Assembly: GCA_018694455.1 (NCBI GenBank)
Contig: JABHNP010000275.1
Span: 1-14,264 of the forward strand
Origin: Planctomycetaceae bacterium
GTDB lineage: Bacteria > Planctomycetota > Planctomycetia > Pirellulales > UBA1268
DNA: 14,264 nucleotides
Direction: 5' to 3'
The notes beneath the pieces were generated by a model that had not been told where the DNA came from, made no database searches, and saw only the letters and a program-made list of their open reading frames with translations. This document shows, piece by piece, positions 14,051-14,264 of the stretch. The translations under genes were made by a program, and so were the position numbers. Position 1 is the first letter of the stretch; every line of letters begins with the position of its first letter.

Positions 14051-14264
14051 TTCGTGTCGAACGAGACCACGGAAAAAAAGATCACCACCGGTTTGATCAA
14101 TAGCCTCGATGCGGGTATTCGAAAGAATCTTTCGAATACCCTCAGATGATTCAGGTTCTTGGAGCAATCTCGGGGCAAGAAATGCCCAGACTTCATCGAT
14201 CAGGCCAGTGTCATAAAATGACTCGAGAATGCGCGTGCCACCTTCCACCAAAACGTTTGTCATC
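14036..14264 (-). CDS. ribD: RibD-type pyrimidine reductase, C-terminal fragment (upstream part outside the window)
   Basis: About 75 codons of the C-terminal reductase domain of a RibD family protein are visible. RibD reduces the ribosylamino-pyrimidine intermediate of riboflavin synthesis using NADPH. The key match is TNVLVEGGTRILESFYDTGLIDEVWAFLAPRLL (quoted in parts: NVLVEGGTRIL, GLIDEVWAFLAPRLL), the conserved VEGG and D-E-x-x-x-F-x-A-P-x-L motifs near the end of this domain. The visible ATG at 14263 is internal to this motif, so the gene continues past the right edge. After APRLL the usual GG is replaced by QEPESSEGIRKILSN, part of which is encoded by a perfect 29-bp palindrome. Stand-alone reductases of the same fold exist, so a non-RibD pterin or flavin reductase cannot be excluded. 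Its stop lies inside the end of the converging secreted-protein gene. Confidence 0.75.
   Translation of the reverse strand, partial: MTNVLVEGGTRILESFYDTGLIDEVWAFLAPRLLQEPESSEGIRKILSNTRIEAIDQTGGDLFFRGLVRHESLSR
14113..14141. repeat. Perfect 29-bp palindrome within the ribD-like coding region
   Basis: GGGTATTCGAAAGA (14113-14126) and TCTTTCGAATACCC (14128-14141) are exact reverse complements around a single base, A14127. As RNA this forms a 13-bp stem with a 3-nt loop on either strand. It lies 63 bp after the stop of the converging secreted-protein gene. No T-run follows on either strand, so it does not look like a standard intrinsic terminator, but it could stop or protect transcripts. Confidence 0.85.

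Noticed and set aside
14113..14145. Palindrome as a standard Rho-independent terminator.
   Set aside because: The stem is strong but no T-tract follows on either strand.

Overview
The window looks like part of a Planctomycetota chromosome, probably a Pirellulales-type bacterium. This is an inference from gene content: a bacterial tetrahydromethanopterin-linked C1 enzyme (Ftr), a type IV pilus motor operon with unusual domain architecture, a membrane-anchored DUF11 protein with a long disordered linker, and a large secreted protein of no recognised family. No lineage marker such as rRNA is present. Base composition looks even throughout, and there is no tRNA, rRNA, CRISPR array, transposase or integrase, so nothing points to a mobile island.

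Layout. (1) 1-4537, minus strand: a compact type IV pilus / type II secretion-like operon transcribed pilT, pilB, pilC. It encodes a retraction-type ATPase, an assembly ATPase and the inner-membrane platform protein, which is cut off by the left edge. (2) 4538-5066: a gene-free divergent region. It holds a candidate pilT promoter (exact TATAAT) flanked by repeats, and a set of competing GC-rich stems on the side facing the next gene. (3) 5067-7795, plus strand: a GT4-like glycosyltransferase with an Arg/Asn/Gly-rich tail, then a SAM-dependent methyltransferase-like protein with a THUMP-like C-terminus; 41 bp separates them. (4) 7818-11607, minus strand: ftr, followed 112 bp downstream by the DUF11 membrane protein. 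(5) 11864-14050, plus strand: a secreted protein of unknown function. (6) 14036-14264, minus strand: the C-terminal end of a RibD-type reductase, overlapping the previous gene tail-to-tail and containing a 29-bp perfect palindrome.

How the genes work together. PilT, PilB and PilC form one machine: PilB powers pilin polymerisation, PilT depolymerisation, and PilC is the membrane platform they turn. Ftr belongs to the methanofuran/H4MPT formyl-transfer pathway; its other subunits are not in this window. The remaining genes show no clear functional link to one another.

I see no clearly new multi-gene system. The most unusual features are the PilT with a duplicated N-terminal domain, the extra hydrophobic segment in PilC, the RGG-like tail on the glycosyltransferase, the competing stems upstream of that gene, and the palindrome inside ribD.
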